A stretch of DNA of 35,525 nt, taken from contig DAOVGI010000035.1 of the NCBI GenBank assembly GCA_030672475.1, positions 1 through 35,525 of the forward strand, written 5' to 3'. This stretch comes from Candidatus Bathyarchaeota archaeon (GTDB taxonomy: Archaea > Thermoproteota > Bathyarchaeia > Bathyarchaeales > Bathycorpusculaceae). This document shows positions 9,305 through 18,665 of this stretch, piece by piece. How positions within the stretch are numbered: the first letter of the stretch is position 1; every line of letters begins with the position of its first letter. The notes under the pieces were generated by a model. That model had not been told where the DNA came from, ran no database searches, and saw only the letters and a program-made list of their open reading frames with translations. The translations under genes and the position numbers were made by a program.

Positions 9305-10438
9305 TTAGACAACATAAGACATTGTGGACTCTAATTCCTCTATTGTAGTATTCGTCAAAGCTTTAATCCGGTTTAATTCAGTCATTTCTCCGTAACCTAC
9401 AAGTGTTATCGCTGTTCCATCGCGTCCCATTCTTGCCGTTCGTCCGATTCTATGAAAGTAGATCAGAGCGTCTAATGGAATGTCATAGTTTATTATGTGT
9501 GTTATTCCTTGAATGTCTAGGCCCCTTGCAGCGACATCTGTTGCGACAAGCAACTTGAGCCTTTTTTTTCTGAAAGAGTTGATAACGAAATCTCTTTGTG
9601 GCTGAGTGAAGCCGCCATGCATAGGTCTTGCGTCATATCTCCGACGCCTTAACTTGTGGGCCAGCAAGTCTGTGTATGTGCGTGTTCTGCAGAATATTAT
9701 GGCTCGTTCTATATGGTTTTCGTCCAGTATATTGCATAGAGCTTCGAACTTGTTTTTAGGATTTACTACCATGTAATACTGGTTTATCTGTGTAAGGGCG
9801 ATTTCGTCTTTGCTGACAAGTATTTTTTCAGGGTTCTTCATGAATCTGTTGCACACATTCATTACTGACTGATCTATTGTCGCGGAGAAGAGGCTTGTCT
9901 GCCTATCTGCTGGCACGTTTGATATTATGTATTCCATGTCCTCTATGAATCCCATGTCAAGCATTCTATCAGCCTCGTCGAGAACAACGATCCTCACTGA
10001 TGCCAGATTCAGTGTTTCTCGTTTCAGATGATCTATCAAGCGACCTGGCGTGCCAACAACTATGTGAACGCCACTCTCCAATGCGCATATTTGCTTGCGA
10101 ATAGGTTCTCCACCATAAATCGGTAATATCTTAAAGCCTGCATATTTGCCAAGTCGACTTATATGCTCTGCAACCTGTACAGCGAGTTCACGTGTCGGCT
10201 CCAAAATTAAACCCTGAACACTATTGATTTTCGGGTTCAAGCATTCCAACATCGGAATTCCGAAAGCTGCAGTTTTACCCGTTCCGGTTTGTGCCTGTCC
10301 GATAACATCTTTACCTTCCAGCAATGGTGTTATCGCTTCAGCCTGAATTGGGAAGAGACCACTGAATCCAAGCGCTTCAATGCCTTTCATAACTTCAGGA
10401 CTCAACGGCAAATCTTTGAAGTATTGCATACATTTCAT
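9305..10438 (-). CDS. DEAD-box RNA helicase
   Basis: AQTGTGKTAAFGIPMLE, PTRELA, DEADRMLDMGF, SAT, HRIGRTARMGRDG. Confidence 0.97.
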   Translation of the reverse strand: MKCMQYFKDLPLSPEVMKGIEALGFSGLFPIQAEAITPLLEGKDVIGQAQTGTGKTAAFGIPMLECLNPKINSVQGLILEPTRELAVQVAEHISRLGKYAGFKILPIYGGEPIRKQICALESGVHIVVGTPGRLIDHLKRETLNLASVRIVVLDEADRMLDMGFIEDMEYIISNVPADRQTSLFSATIDQSVMNVCNRFMKNPEKILVSKDEIALTQINQYYMVVNPKNKFEALCNILDENHIERAIIFCRTRTYTDLLAHKLRRRRYDARPMHGGFTQPQRDFVINSFRKKRLKLLVATDVAARGLDIQGITHIINYDIPLDALIYFHRIGRTARMGRDGTAITLVGYGEMTELNRIKALTNTTIEELESTMSYVV

Positions 10439-10678
10439 TTATCCAGTCACAAAGATTTCGCATGCGGTTTTAAAAAGCCTTCAAAAGCTTCTTTGATTAA
10501 GCATGAGTTAGTGTGACAACTGCATTAAGCAACATTGCTCATATAAAAAGGTTTACCAAGCAATGAGAAGAAATTTTCAGATAAGCTAGTACGTTGTGAG
10601 AACCACAGATGGCATCCTTTATCCTCTGCACACACAAATGAGATAACTATTATTAACGAATTGACACAATCACTCTCT

Positions 10679-10954
10679 ATGCCAAACAAAGTTCATTGTG
10701 CCCATATCCTCGTGAAAACTGAAAAAGAAGCAAACGCAATTCTAGAACGGTTGGAAAGAGGGGAGAAGTTCGCAAACATTGCCACAGAAGCTTCGCTCTG
10801 TCCCTCAGGGAAACGCGGTGGAGATCTCGGAACCTTCGGTAGAGGAAAAATGGTGAATGAATTCGAGAAAGCTGCTTTTACCCTTCAAAAAGGACAGATT
10901 TCACCTGCTGTAAAGACGAAATATGGATACCACATAATAAAAAGGCTTGAATAG
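10679..10954 (+). CDS. parvulin-type peptidyl-prolyl cis-trans isomerase
   Basis: HCAHILVKTEKEANAILERLERGEKFANIATEASLCPSGKRGGDLGTFGRGKMVNEFEKAAFTLQKGQISPAVKTKYGYHIIKRLE. ATG at 10679 preferred to the upstream TTG at 10661. Confidence 0.95.
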   Translation: MPNKVHCAHILVKTEKEANAILERLERGEKFANIATEASLCPSGKRGGDLGTFGRGKMVNEFEKAAFTLQKGQISPAVKTKYGYHIIKRLE

Positions 10955-11045
10955 ACCTTCTCGTCTAAACAAGGTTACTGAACACTAAATGGCGGTTATG
11001 CAGTATTAATTATGACAAAGTGAACAGAATTCCTTTGAGCAATGG

Positions 11046-11723
11046 TCACTTGTAATCTTTCAATGCGATGATTGTTTCTGGTAAGAGTTTTAGGTTTTCG
11101 CCACAATAAGGACAAACTTTGAATTCGGGTAGTATTGATTTTCCGCAAGTAGGGCACTTATCCGAACGTTTTAGGTTTTTCTCGACGTTTTTGATTTCCC
11201 TTTTTAAGCGGTTTAACTCTGTTTTCATTTTGTCAACGCTTTCTTTTAGTGGTTGTATTTCTTTAACTTCTGTCCTCACGTTGTACATTAAGTCCTTGAC
11301 TTGCGCCAAGAGCATGTTATTCATTCCCACCGTTTCGTTCATAGAGTCCAGTAACTCGCTTTTTTCGTCCAGCATTTGAGCTTCAACAGCGCTTTGCTTT
11401 TTGGCGCCTGAGAGTATCTTGTTCAGGAAAGTTTCAACTGGGTTTTCAAAGGCTATTGCACATGTGATTCCCCATAGAAGAACAGTTGAGACGGCGCTTA
11501 CCCAAAAATAAGTGATTGGCAATACATTCTGCAGTTCCTCACTTTTGAACGGATATAGTTGAAAGAGCTTGATATCGGTGTTAAAAATTGCAGCGCCGGT
11601 TGCGTCGATTAAGTGTATGAGTGCAATGAAAGTTAGAGTGCTGAAGACCCATACGCAAATTGCTTTTCTGGCCAAGTGTATTCCTCTGCTCGAGCCCTGT
11701 GACCAAATATTGTATCTTGACAT
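11046..11723 (-). CDS. membrane protein with coiled coil and C-terminal zinc ribbon
   Basis: Two hydrophobic segments, Lys/Glu-rich coiled coil, then CPTCGKSILPEFKVCPYCGENL double CxxC. Confidence 0.75.
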   Translation of the reverse strand: MSRYNIWSQGSSRGIHLARKAICVWVFSTLTFIALIHLIDATGAAIFNTDIKLFQLYPFKSEELQNVLPITYFWVSAVSTVLLWGITCAIAFENPVETFLNKILSGAKKQSAVEAQMLDEKSELLDSMNETVGMNNMLLAQVKDLMYNVRTEVKEIQPLKESVDKMKTELNRLKREIKNVEKNLKRSDKCPTCGKSILPEFKVCPYCGENLKLLPETIIALKDYK

Positions 11724-11807
11724 TTAATATAAATGTTCCGAACACGATATATATCAAAATGCGTAAGTTCTAAAAAGGGTTAAAGCTTCTAATAGTTCGG
11801 GATAACC

Positions 11808-12290
11808 TTGCCAAAAAGAAGTGCCAAAACAAAACAAAAGAAAAGTTTCGCCTTTCGCATAAAAATGGGTGACTATGAAGTCGAATTAAACGGAGAACAT
11901 GAAGAAGTTGTGAAGACAATCAAACAACTACCAAGCCTAATGGTTGACGTCTACAAAGCATTTGAAGGTTCCAAACCAAAAACAACAGCAACACTCACAG
12001 TAAAAACAGCACCTGCAAAAAAAGAAATCGCGGTAGAGAAATATCCTAAAATTCCACACACAAAAAATTGCAGCGAAGCGCTCTTAAGTGTTGTAGCCAC
12101 CGACTGGGGGAAGTGGCGTCCTCACACCGTAAAGGAATTAAAGGAAGCGTTGAAAGCTAATGGGTTACGTTATCCAGGACGCACTCTCGCAGGAGTTCTA
12201 ACAAGTCTCGTCAAGAAAGGAAAAGTCAGACGTTGGAAGACAGATGCTGGCTACGTTTACATTCTAGCCGAAGAAGAGATTTTATCTTAA
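11808..12290 (+). CDS. small protein: N-terminal beta module + C-terminal winged-helix-like domain (paralog 1)
   Basis: FAFRIKMGDYEVELNGEHEEVVKTIKQLP...; C-terminus RPHTVKELKEALKANGLRYPGRTLAGVLTSLVKKGKVRRWKTDAGYVYIL resembles wHTH. Confidence 0.75.
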   Translation: MPKRSAKTKQKKSFAFRIKMGDYEVELNGEHEEVVKTIKQLPSLMVDVYKAFEGSKPKTTATLTVKTAPAKKEIAVEKYPKIPHTKNCSEALLSVVATDWGKWRPHTVKELKEALKANGLRYPGRTLAGVLTSLVKKGKVRRWKTDAGYVYILAEEEILS

Positions 12291-12305
12291 AAGGTGAAAG
12301 CCTAA

Positions 12306-12779
12306 ATGGGAAAAGTGAAAGCGAAAATAAAGACACCCTTCGGCGAAATAATTATTGAAGGCGAAAACCCACAGGAAATCCTCAAAACACTTAAGAACTT
12401 TCCTGAAGATTTCATGGAAAAAACCTCAGACATCATCTCAACAAAGTTTACCCCAACTATAGCAATCCAGCTGAAAGACGTTGTTGAAGTGACCACTGAA
12501 GGCCCTGTCTTGGTGACCAGTGAAAAACTCACACACTATGAAGCTGTAGGCTTAACCCTGTACGCTTCTGAAGGAAAGAAAAACACGTCAGCCCAGATAA
12601 AAAAACTTCTTGAATCTAGTGGAATAAAAAGCATGGTTCCAGCGAGACTGAACGAGATGACAAAAAGAGGACAGGTTTTCAAGCCAGATCCGAACAGGCC
12701 TGAGTTCAAGCTCACAGTGCAAGGTGAAAGATGGATTGAAGACGATGTTTTAGCTAAGATCAGAGGTAAAGTGAAGTGA
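12306..12779 (+). CDS. small protein: N-terminal beta module + C-terminal winged-helix-like domain (paralog 2)
   Basis: KVKAKIKTPFGEIIIEGENPQEILKTLKNFPEDF...; C-terminus TSAQIKKLLESSGIKSMVPARLNEMTKRGQVFKPDPNRPEFKLTVQGERWI. Confidence 0.75.
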   Translation: MGKVKAKIKTPFGEIIIEGENPQEILKTLKNFPEDFMEKTSDIISTKFTPTIAIQLKDVVEVTTEGPVLVTSEKLTHYEAVGLTLYASEGKKNTSAQIKKLLESSGIKSMVPARLNEMTKRGQVFKPDPNRPEFKLTVQGERWIEDDVLAKIRGKVK

Positions 12780-12780
12780 A

Positions 12781-13293
12781 TTGACCTCTGGAGAGAATGA
12801 TATCACAATTCAAGTTACATATAAAAATGTTGAAAAAACGTTTTCCGGTCGTGTCAATGACGTTTGGATAAGCATAAACAAGTTTTTCAGCGAGTTCATT
12901 CCAACCTTCAAAATTTCAAGCAGAATAATATTGACAGTGGATTTGCAGAACCTCATCAAAGACTGTACAAACATAATCGCCTTTACAGAGGAAAGCTCAC
13001 ATCTGCTGATTTCAAGCAATAAACTGACAGACAACGAAAACTTGACATTACAACTTCTAGCCAACTACATAGGCCACAGATTAGGCGTAATGGAAAGCGA
13101 TACTGCATCAAAAGAAGAACTGCAGGCCAGATTGGGAAAAAGCTCAAAAATCACGAGCACTCGCCTAGGTGAGCTTGTCAAGAGAGACATGGTAACCAAA
13201 ACAGCGGATGGGAAATACAAGATTACAACTTTCGGCATTATTCAGACACAAAGAGAGGTTTTTCCAAGGATTAAGGCGAAGATGGATATCTGA
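12781..13293 (+). CDS. small protein: N-terminal beta module + C-terminal winged-helix-like domain (paralog 3)
   Basis: ITIQVTYKNVEKTFSGRVNDVWISINKFFSEF...; C-terminus TASKEELQARLGKSSKITSTRLGELVKRDMVTKTADGKYKITTFGI. TTG start 1 nt after the upstream stop. Confidence 0.75.
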   Translation: MTSGENDITIQVTYKNVEKTFSGRVNDVWISINKFFSEFIPTFKISSRIILTVDLQNLIKDCTNIIAFTEESSHLLISSNKLTDNENLTLQLLANYIGHRLGVMESDTASKEELQARLGKSSKITSTRLGELVKRDMVTKTADGKYKITTFGIIQTQREVFPRIKAKMDI

Positions 13294-13351
13294 TCAAGCT
13301 GTTATCCTCGAAAGCAAGTGGCAACGGTCGAAACGTGTAAATTCTCCGGTT

Positions 13352-13750
13352 TTATGGCGGTCTTTTCTGAGCGTATTGATACCTCCGCGGTTTTCCCTCT
13401 CTTGCCAATATTCCATCTTTGACCAAATCGATCAACGCATGGGCTACAGCCGTACGATCATAATGGAACCCCCGCCTTGCCATTTCGCTATGCACTTGAC
13501 CTAGGTTTCTCTGAGTTGCAAACCATTCATCTTCCCAAAGCTTTTGGATTAAGCCTTTGCAAGTTTCAGCTCTTAGTGGCGGCGCAGTTCTTTCAGTTAT
13601 CAGCAATGTTCCTTTCAGTTTTTCCGTTACCGTTGAGAGGATTTTTTCAACCGTTGACTGTAGTTGCTCCTCTTGGCATTCTATTTCGAATTCTATTTCT
13701 CCTATTTTCATCTTCACGCGTATTGGTGGTTTTGCTTCTTTTTCTGTCAA
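13352..13750 (-). CDS. small protein: N-terminal beta module + C-terminal winged-helix-like domain (paralog 4, opposite strand)
   Basis: PPIRVKMKIGEIEFEIECQEEQLQSTVEKILSTVTEKLK...; C-terminus ATQRNLGQVHSEMARRGFHYDRTAVAHALIDLVKDGILAREGKPRRYQYAQ. TTG start. Confidence 0.72.
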   Translation of the reverse strand: MTEKEAKPPIRVKMKIGEIEFEIECQEEQLQSTVEKILSTVTEKLKGTLLITERTAPPLRAETCKGLIQKLWEDEWFATQRNLGQVHSEMARRGFHYDRTAVAHALIDLVKDGILAREGKPRRYQYAQKRPP

Positions 13751-13773
13751 TCTTTCACCTATTGTTTATTGAA

Positions 13774-13796
13774 TTGTGCATCTTGTACATGCACAA
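13774..13796. promoter_or_regulatory. perfect 8-bp inverted repeat TTGTGCAT-N7-ATGCACAA in divergent promoter region; candidate operator
   Basis: Read directly: TTGTGCAT (13774-13781), ATGCACAA (13789-13796); abuts AT-rich TATA-like element TTTAAATATT (13799-13808). Confidence 0.7.
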
Positions 13797-13798
13797 CA

Positions 13799-13808
13799 TT
13801 TAAATATT
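13799..13808 (+). promoter_or_regulatory. putative archaeal TATA box upstream of nurA-like gene
   Basis: TTTAAATATT about 35-44 bp upstream of the GTG start at 13843. Confidence 0.5.
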
Positions 13809-13842
13809 TCCTTCTTAAACAGTTGATTATTGGTGAATCCTG

Positions 13843-14925
13843 GTGATTGAACAATTAACTATTACAGCTACACCAAAATATAATTTTCCACAACCTACCA
13901 TAGACACATCATTACCCCAACGCCTTTTAGAGCTGAGTATACACTCGTTCAAACAAGTGCAAAACCAGCCAATTCAACTAAATCAACAATTTATTCAACA
14001 AAACAATAACTTCGTACAACATATGCAGACTGTGCAAATCGGATCGCAACCCATAACTTTGAAACGTAAAACGGAACATACAGTAGTTGCAGCTGTCGAC
14101 ACTTCCAGCATGAAAATCGGTGAAACACCCAAAGGAATGCTAATAACAGTTCGAGGAGCATGCGTTTGGAAGCAGAGAAGACAGTACAGGTATTTACGGT
14201 TCGGACCTTTCATTTTTCACGTAACAGACGAAAACAAAAGAGACGTTTACAACGCATTGCGAGGAGGATTTTCCGTTTCTCCATACGAGCATAACAACAA
14301 TAGTTCACCTAGCCTTTTGCAGATGCCAACACGGATAGCAAGTTTCCTCGAAAGATGGCAGCATACTATGCTCTCGAAAACGGTAACTGACGGTCTAATT
14401 CTTTTTGACGGTTCCTTGACTTCAGGAGTTGCTGACACTTCAACGCAACAGATGAAAAAAATCTTGGATGAAGCGAGAAAAAGAGGGAACATAGTCTTGG
14501 CTTTTTCAAAGATGACTAACCTGAGGTCCAATGGATACCTCATAACGGATGTACTCTTAGGACATAAACCGCCCTACCTTCTTCAGATAGCCGGCTTAAA
14601 ACCTAAACCTCCAATTTTATTGTTAGGTGATGTTTATGTAGCCAGGTTTACCAAAGGAAACTATTCCTTCAGACTTGACATCGACAAAGAAGTTCCTATC
14701 ACCTGCCAAATTGAAGCTGTGGAGAAACTCTTGGGAAACGACTTATTTTCACAGAGTTACCCTGAGACTCTTCGTTTAGCTCACATCTTCTGCACCTTTA
14801 CAGCAAACGAAGTTATTGCCATGCAACGTTTCATTGTACACAAATTCGATCTAAAGATCATCAACAGACCAGACATGCACAAACTTCTGTTTGGACCCTT
14901 TGGCAAAGGTGAAAACGCTTCATGA
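13843..14925 (+). CDS. NurA-like nuclease domain protein
   Basis: VVAAVDTSSMKIGETPKGMLITVRGACV (NurA motif I-like Asp), DGLILFDGSLTSG...MKKILDEARKRGNIVLAFSKMTNLR, AHIFCTFTANEVIAMQRFIVHKFDLKI; overlaps the herA-like gene. Confidence 0.7.
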   Translation: MIEQLTITATPKYNFPQPTIDTSLPQRLLELSIHSFKQVQNQPIQLNQQFIQQNNNFVQHMQTVQIGSQPITLKRKTEHTVVAAVDTSSMKIGETPKGMLITVRGACVWKQRRQYRYLRFGPFIFHVTDENKRDVYNALRGGFSVSPYEHNNNSSPSLLQMPTRIASFLERWQHTMLSKTVTDGLILFDGSLTSGVADTSTQQMKKILDEARKRGNIVLAFSKMTNLRSNGYLITDVLLGHKPPYLLQIAGLKPKPPILLLGDVYVARFTKGNYSFRLDIDKEVPITCQIEAVEKLLGNDLFSQSYPETLRLAHIFCTFTANEVIAMQRFIVHKFDLKIINRPDMHKLLFGPFGKGENAS

Positions 14926-16382
14926 AACTTTACAAGAAAGAAGGCAATATCATCCAGATTCTAAGTTTTCCAGATGAAACTGTGGAGAAAGGAGACTATC
15001 TGCTAATTCAAGACAATTATGTGAGAAAAGCTTTAATCGTACAGGTGATCGACGTTCAATTCGCAAACATACCTGGCATCTTTGAAGAATTACTCCGCAG
15101 TCTTCCGGACGGCGGAGAACAGGTTAAAGGAGAAGATTTTGATCCTCTGGAAATTGCTCCTCACATCACGTACATTCAGGATGCAAGGCTTCTCCGATGT
15201 AAAATCCGTGCAACAATGGAAAACGAAATTTTGAACCCGAACAGTTCATGGCTTCCCTCCCGCTCCAAATCAACAATAAAAAAAATGTCAATCCCAACTC
15301 TGCTTAAACTTGCAAAAGTTGATGGGAAACTACCAATAATCTTAGGAGGCACAAAAGATTCAATGCTTCTGACAATTGATGCTTCGTCTTTGGACGGAAG
15401 GTTAAACATAATAACTGGGAAGAAAGAAACTGGCAAGTCCCATCTGTCTAAGCTCTTAATGCTTAACTTAGTAGGGTACGGAGCCACTGTAGTCGTTTTT
15501 GACTTGAACGGGGAATACATAAACCTAGGCGTGACATCAGACGGAAAAAGAAATGGCTACTACAACAAGATTCACGTTTTGACTCCTTCCAAAAACTTTA
15601 AGGTTGCTCTGAAACAGCTACACCTGCGTGTCTTGTTAAATATTCTTGTTCATGCACTCCATCTGCCTGGAACATCCACTCGCGAGTTCAGGCACATGTG
15701 GCAATCCTTGAAAGAGCGAGATAATCTTACTCTACATGAACTAGGAGAAGTCATACGCAACTGGCGTTGCAACAACCATGTCCGAGACGCTCTTTTCTCA
15801 CGTTATTACTCCTTGGTTAACTCTGGCTTTTTCACTGATAATGTTGCAGAAGCTATGCTACTGGAAGAACGGCTGTTTAGGGCTAAGAAGGAAGGTGGCG
15901 CCATTGTGATAAACCTGCGAAACACTTCCTCTATGGATCGACAGATAGTTGTTGAATATGTGCTTGGGAAACTTGTTGAATTGTTGACAAACTGGAAACT
16001 CAAAGCTGTTTTTCTCTTCGCTGAAGAAGCCCACATTTACCTGCGTGAAACCTATTGGGATGACATTATAACGCGAATGCGACATTTCGGGATTTTCACA
16101 ACCTTCATAACTAACCAGCCAAACACAATTCGTGAAAACATATACCGCCAAGCAGACAACATATTTCTGTTAAACTTCACAAATGAACACGATTTAGAAG
16201 CGGTTTCACGAGCAGCCAGAGCGGATGCTGAAACAGTTAAATCCATTGCTCAAGATTTACCGCCACGTCACTGTCTCGTCCTTGGAAAAGCCGTTAAAGA
16301 TTTCCCGATGGTTGTCAAGATTAAAGCATTAGACATAAAAACCATGGGAGAAACAAGGCTGTTCTTTAAAGACATGAATTGA
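14922..16382 (+). CDS. HerA-like ATPase/helicase (HAS-barrel + FtsK/HerA ATPase)
   Basis: N-terminal HAS-barrel-like GDYLLIQDNYVRKALIVQVIDVQ; Walker A GKKETGKSHLSK; Walker B AVFLFAEEAHIYL; TRMRHFGIFTTFITNQPNTIRENIYRQADNIFLLNF. Confidence 0.85.
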   Translation: MKLYKKEGNIIQILSFPDETVEKGDYLLIQDNYVRKALIVQVIDVQFANIPGIFEELLRSLPDGGEQVKGEDFDPLEIAPHITYIQDARLLRCKIRATMENEILNPNSSWLPSRSKSTIKKMSIPTLLKLAKVDGKLPIILGGTKDSMLLTIDASSLDGRLNIITGKKETGKSHLSKLLMLNLVGYGATVVVFDLNGEYINLGVTSDGKRNGYYNKIHVLTPSKNFKVALKQLHLRVLLNILVHALHLPGTSTREFRHMWQSLKERDNLTLHELGEVIRNWRCNNHVRDALFSRYYSLVNSGFFTDNVAEAMLLEERLFRAKKEGGAIVINLRNTSSMDRQIVVEYVLGKLVELLTNWKLKAVFLFAEEAHIYLRETYWDDIITRMRHFGIFTTFITNQPNTIRENIYRQADNIFLLNFTNEHDLEAVSRAARADAETVKSIAQDLPPRHCLVLGKAVKDFPMVVKIKALDIKTMGETRLFFKDMN

Positions 16383-16815
16383 ATTTTTCCAGTTTTTTCC
16401 TGTTATCGTGAAAGAATTCTCTGGAACTGTCGGTTAATTCGTAGTTTTCCACTTCACCAAATGTGATCCATTTCAATTCCGCAGCATCATCCGCTGCTTC
16501 AAGCGCTCCACCTTTAATCTTCACAAAATAATCCACTATTATAAAATGATATTTCACCTTGCCATGCTCATCCAAAGTCAAGCTATTGACAACATCTACA
16601 AGCTTAGGCTTTTCGACTTCAAGGTTTGTCTCCTCCTTAACTTCTCTAATCACGGTTTGCTCTGCACTCTCACCTAATTCCACTATGCCGCCTGGAATGC
16701 TCCATTTACCCCTTCCAGGTTCACCTTTTCTTTTTTCCAGCAAAATCCTACCATTGCAGACTATTACTGCTCCTATTCCTACAAGTGGCTGTTCAGGATA
16801 TAATCGGTTCACCAT
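16366..16815 (-). CDS. NUDIX hydrolase
   Basis: Nudix box GGIVELGESAEQTVIREVKEETNLEVE. Confidence 0.95.
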   Translation of the reverse strand: MVNRLYPEQPLVGIGAVIVCNGRILLEKRKGEPGRGKWSIPGGIVELGESAEQTVIREVKEETNLEVEKPKLVDVVNSLTLDEHGKVKYHFIIVDYFVKIKGGALEAADDAAELKWITFGEVENYELTDSSREFFHDNRKKLEKFNSCL

Positions 16816-16981
16816 GATACATCCTTTGGTATGATATACGGAAACTTTGTTTAAGACTTGCTAATGCACGTACATTTCCTGCAAGCTTACTCATCCTTCC
16901 GAGCGAAGCTGCGTTGAACCTTGAACTCGACTTTCAGAAATTATTAGCCCGTACATCGACTTCATAAATTATTGTGGCACC

Positions 16982-17698
16982 TTACGAACACAGATTTGCA
17001 TTGTTATAGTGACGCTCTCGACACGTCATGACTAAAGTTCCAACTTTTTCTCCCTTAACCGCCAATAAAACGTTTTCAGGTTCAAACCCGTTCACAACGA
17101 CAACTTTGACCCGTCCCTTCTTGAGAATTTTAACAGCTTCAGGGTCGAGAATCTGGTGTATTCCAGCTTTGTGCTTATCTTCAGAAAAAACATGAGTTAA
17201 ATCTTCAAAACATAGGCGTTCAAGCATTATAGCATCAGCATATTTCTTAGGGTCTTTATCGTAGATGCCTTGTTGATCCGTGACTTTTATGAGTAAATCA
17301 GCATTTACTTTTTCAACTATCAACGCTGCAACCGTATCTGTAGTCATGCCTGGCTTCAGGCCTCCCATGACTGCAATTTTTCCATCGTTTAAACATTTTG
17401 CAGCTTCTCCAATTGTTGATGGGACAGCTATGCAGCTTAGCGCCCCGAGTTTTAGGAGGAAAAGCTGAGCGAAGATTCTTGAAACGGAAATAGCAACCTC
17501 ATCTTGAGCTCTTCCGTCCAGTCCCAGGTGTTTTGCGACTTCAATGAACTCTCTTGCTTGGGCACCGCCTCCAACAACAACAGCTACTTCATGTCCTTTC
17601 CCTTTCAAATCCTTAAGCAAGTCTACGTACTTTCTGATCAAGACTGAATCAACTGGTGAAGCAATGACAGAACCCCCTATCCGCAACACAAGCCGCAT
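16982..17698 (-). CDS. pyrH: uridylate kinase (archaeal type)
   Basis: LRIGGSVIASP, VVVGGGAQAREFIEVAKHLGLD, MGGLKPGMTTDTVAA, LIKVTDQQGIYDKDPKKY. Confidence 0.92.
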   Translation of the reverse strand: MRLVLRIGGSVIASPVDSVLIRKYVDLLKDLKGKGHEVAVVVGGGAQAREFIEVAKHLGLDGRAQDEVAISVSRIFAQLFLLKLGALSCIAVPSTIGEAAKCLNDGKIAVMGGLKPGMTTDTVAALIVEKVNADLLIKVTDQQGIYDKDPKKYADAIMLERLCFEDLTHVFSEDKHKAGIHQILDPEAVKILKKGRVKVVVVNGFEPENVLLAVKGEKVGTLVMTCRERHYNNANLCS

Positions 17699-18122
17699 TT
17701 TTTCACATCCATTTATTGCATACTATACAGTCTTACAGGTTAAAATTTTTCTCGAAGCTCGCTTAGACGAGACTCAAGTTTTCTGCTTGTTCGCACACTT
17801 TTCTTGCTTCACAACTTCTGCCGGTCCTTTTAATATGATCTGCGTTTGACATTCTTGGAGGCAACTCGTTCTGAACTTGCTTTCTCGCTATTTTTTTGCC
17901 AGTCGGCAGTTGTAAAATGATCTTTTCAAGGCTTTTGCAGTCGCCTTATTACACTGTTTAAGGACAGCAGAATTGAATTCGTCCCTTACCGTGTGATATG
18001 GTTCTCGAAACGAGTAAACAGTGTGGTTTCGTTTTATCCTCTGTTTTCCATGAGCGAATAGTTTTAATACATTTCAACGATTTATCTTGGCATAAGTTTG
18101 TATTAGTCATAGGAAATAGGGT

Positions 18123-18665
18123 GTGGTCAATGTGAAGGCTAAGGGCGATGAGATTCGGCGCAGATTTCCCAGAATCGTAATGAATTTGGTGATGGCTGTT
18201 ATTTTTTGGCTAATAGATATTTTTGTTCCTCCGACAGTTAGTGGAATTGTGGTTCCGGGTCTTAACACGAATGCGGATTTGCTGATATGGATCGTTACAA
18301 CAATGGTTATGGCTATCTTCTTGATACGCGCCTTATCAGATGCTCTGGTGTTGGGCGATATTCTAACCGACATCGTTGTCAGAAGACTCGGTATAAAAGA
18401 AGAAAGATCTCCGAAGAGAGCTGCAAGAGACCTCATTTATATCATAATCATCATATTGGTGGTCACAGCAGTTTCTCCAGTTTTAACCTATATCGAACAG
18501 ATTGGATACTTGTTAACAACAATCACCACATACATAGCTCTCGGCTTAATCATAATACTGATTTACGACATAGGACGAATCCTTTACAGAATAATAGAAC
18601 AAAAAGCAGAATTACTGGCAGATCGCTTGGTCCAAACTGCTGAAAGAACAAAAAGCAGTGAATAA
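18123..18665 (+). CDS. multi-pass membrane protein of unknown function
   Basis: About four long hydrophobic segments, basic loop KEERSPKRAARDL, amphipathic C-terminus; GTG start; overlaps the next gene by 8 nt. Confidence 0.7.
   Translation: MVNVKAKGDEIRRRFPRIVMNLVMAVIFWLIDIFVPPTVSGIVVPGLNTNADLLIWIVTTMVMAIFLIRALSDALVLGDILTDIVVRRLGIKEERSPKRAARDLIYIIIIILVVTAVSPVLTYIEQIGYLLTTITTYIALGLIIILIYDIGRILYRIIEQKAELLADRLVQTAERTKSSE

Noticed and set aside
13208-13803. Plus-strand ORFs 13208..13504, 13477..13803, 13557..13772 and 13664..13846
   Set aside because: Mostly antisense to the minus-strand wHTH paralog or overlapping paralog 3; low-complexity F/S/L-rich translations typical of antisense frames.
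17700-18122. Long (about 420 bp) spacer between pyrH and the membrane protein as an ncRNA gene
   Set aside because: No convincing C/D box, H/ACA or tRNA/rRNA structure found by eye; only short unsupported ORFs. Would need RNA-seq.
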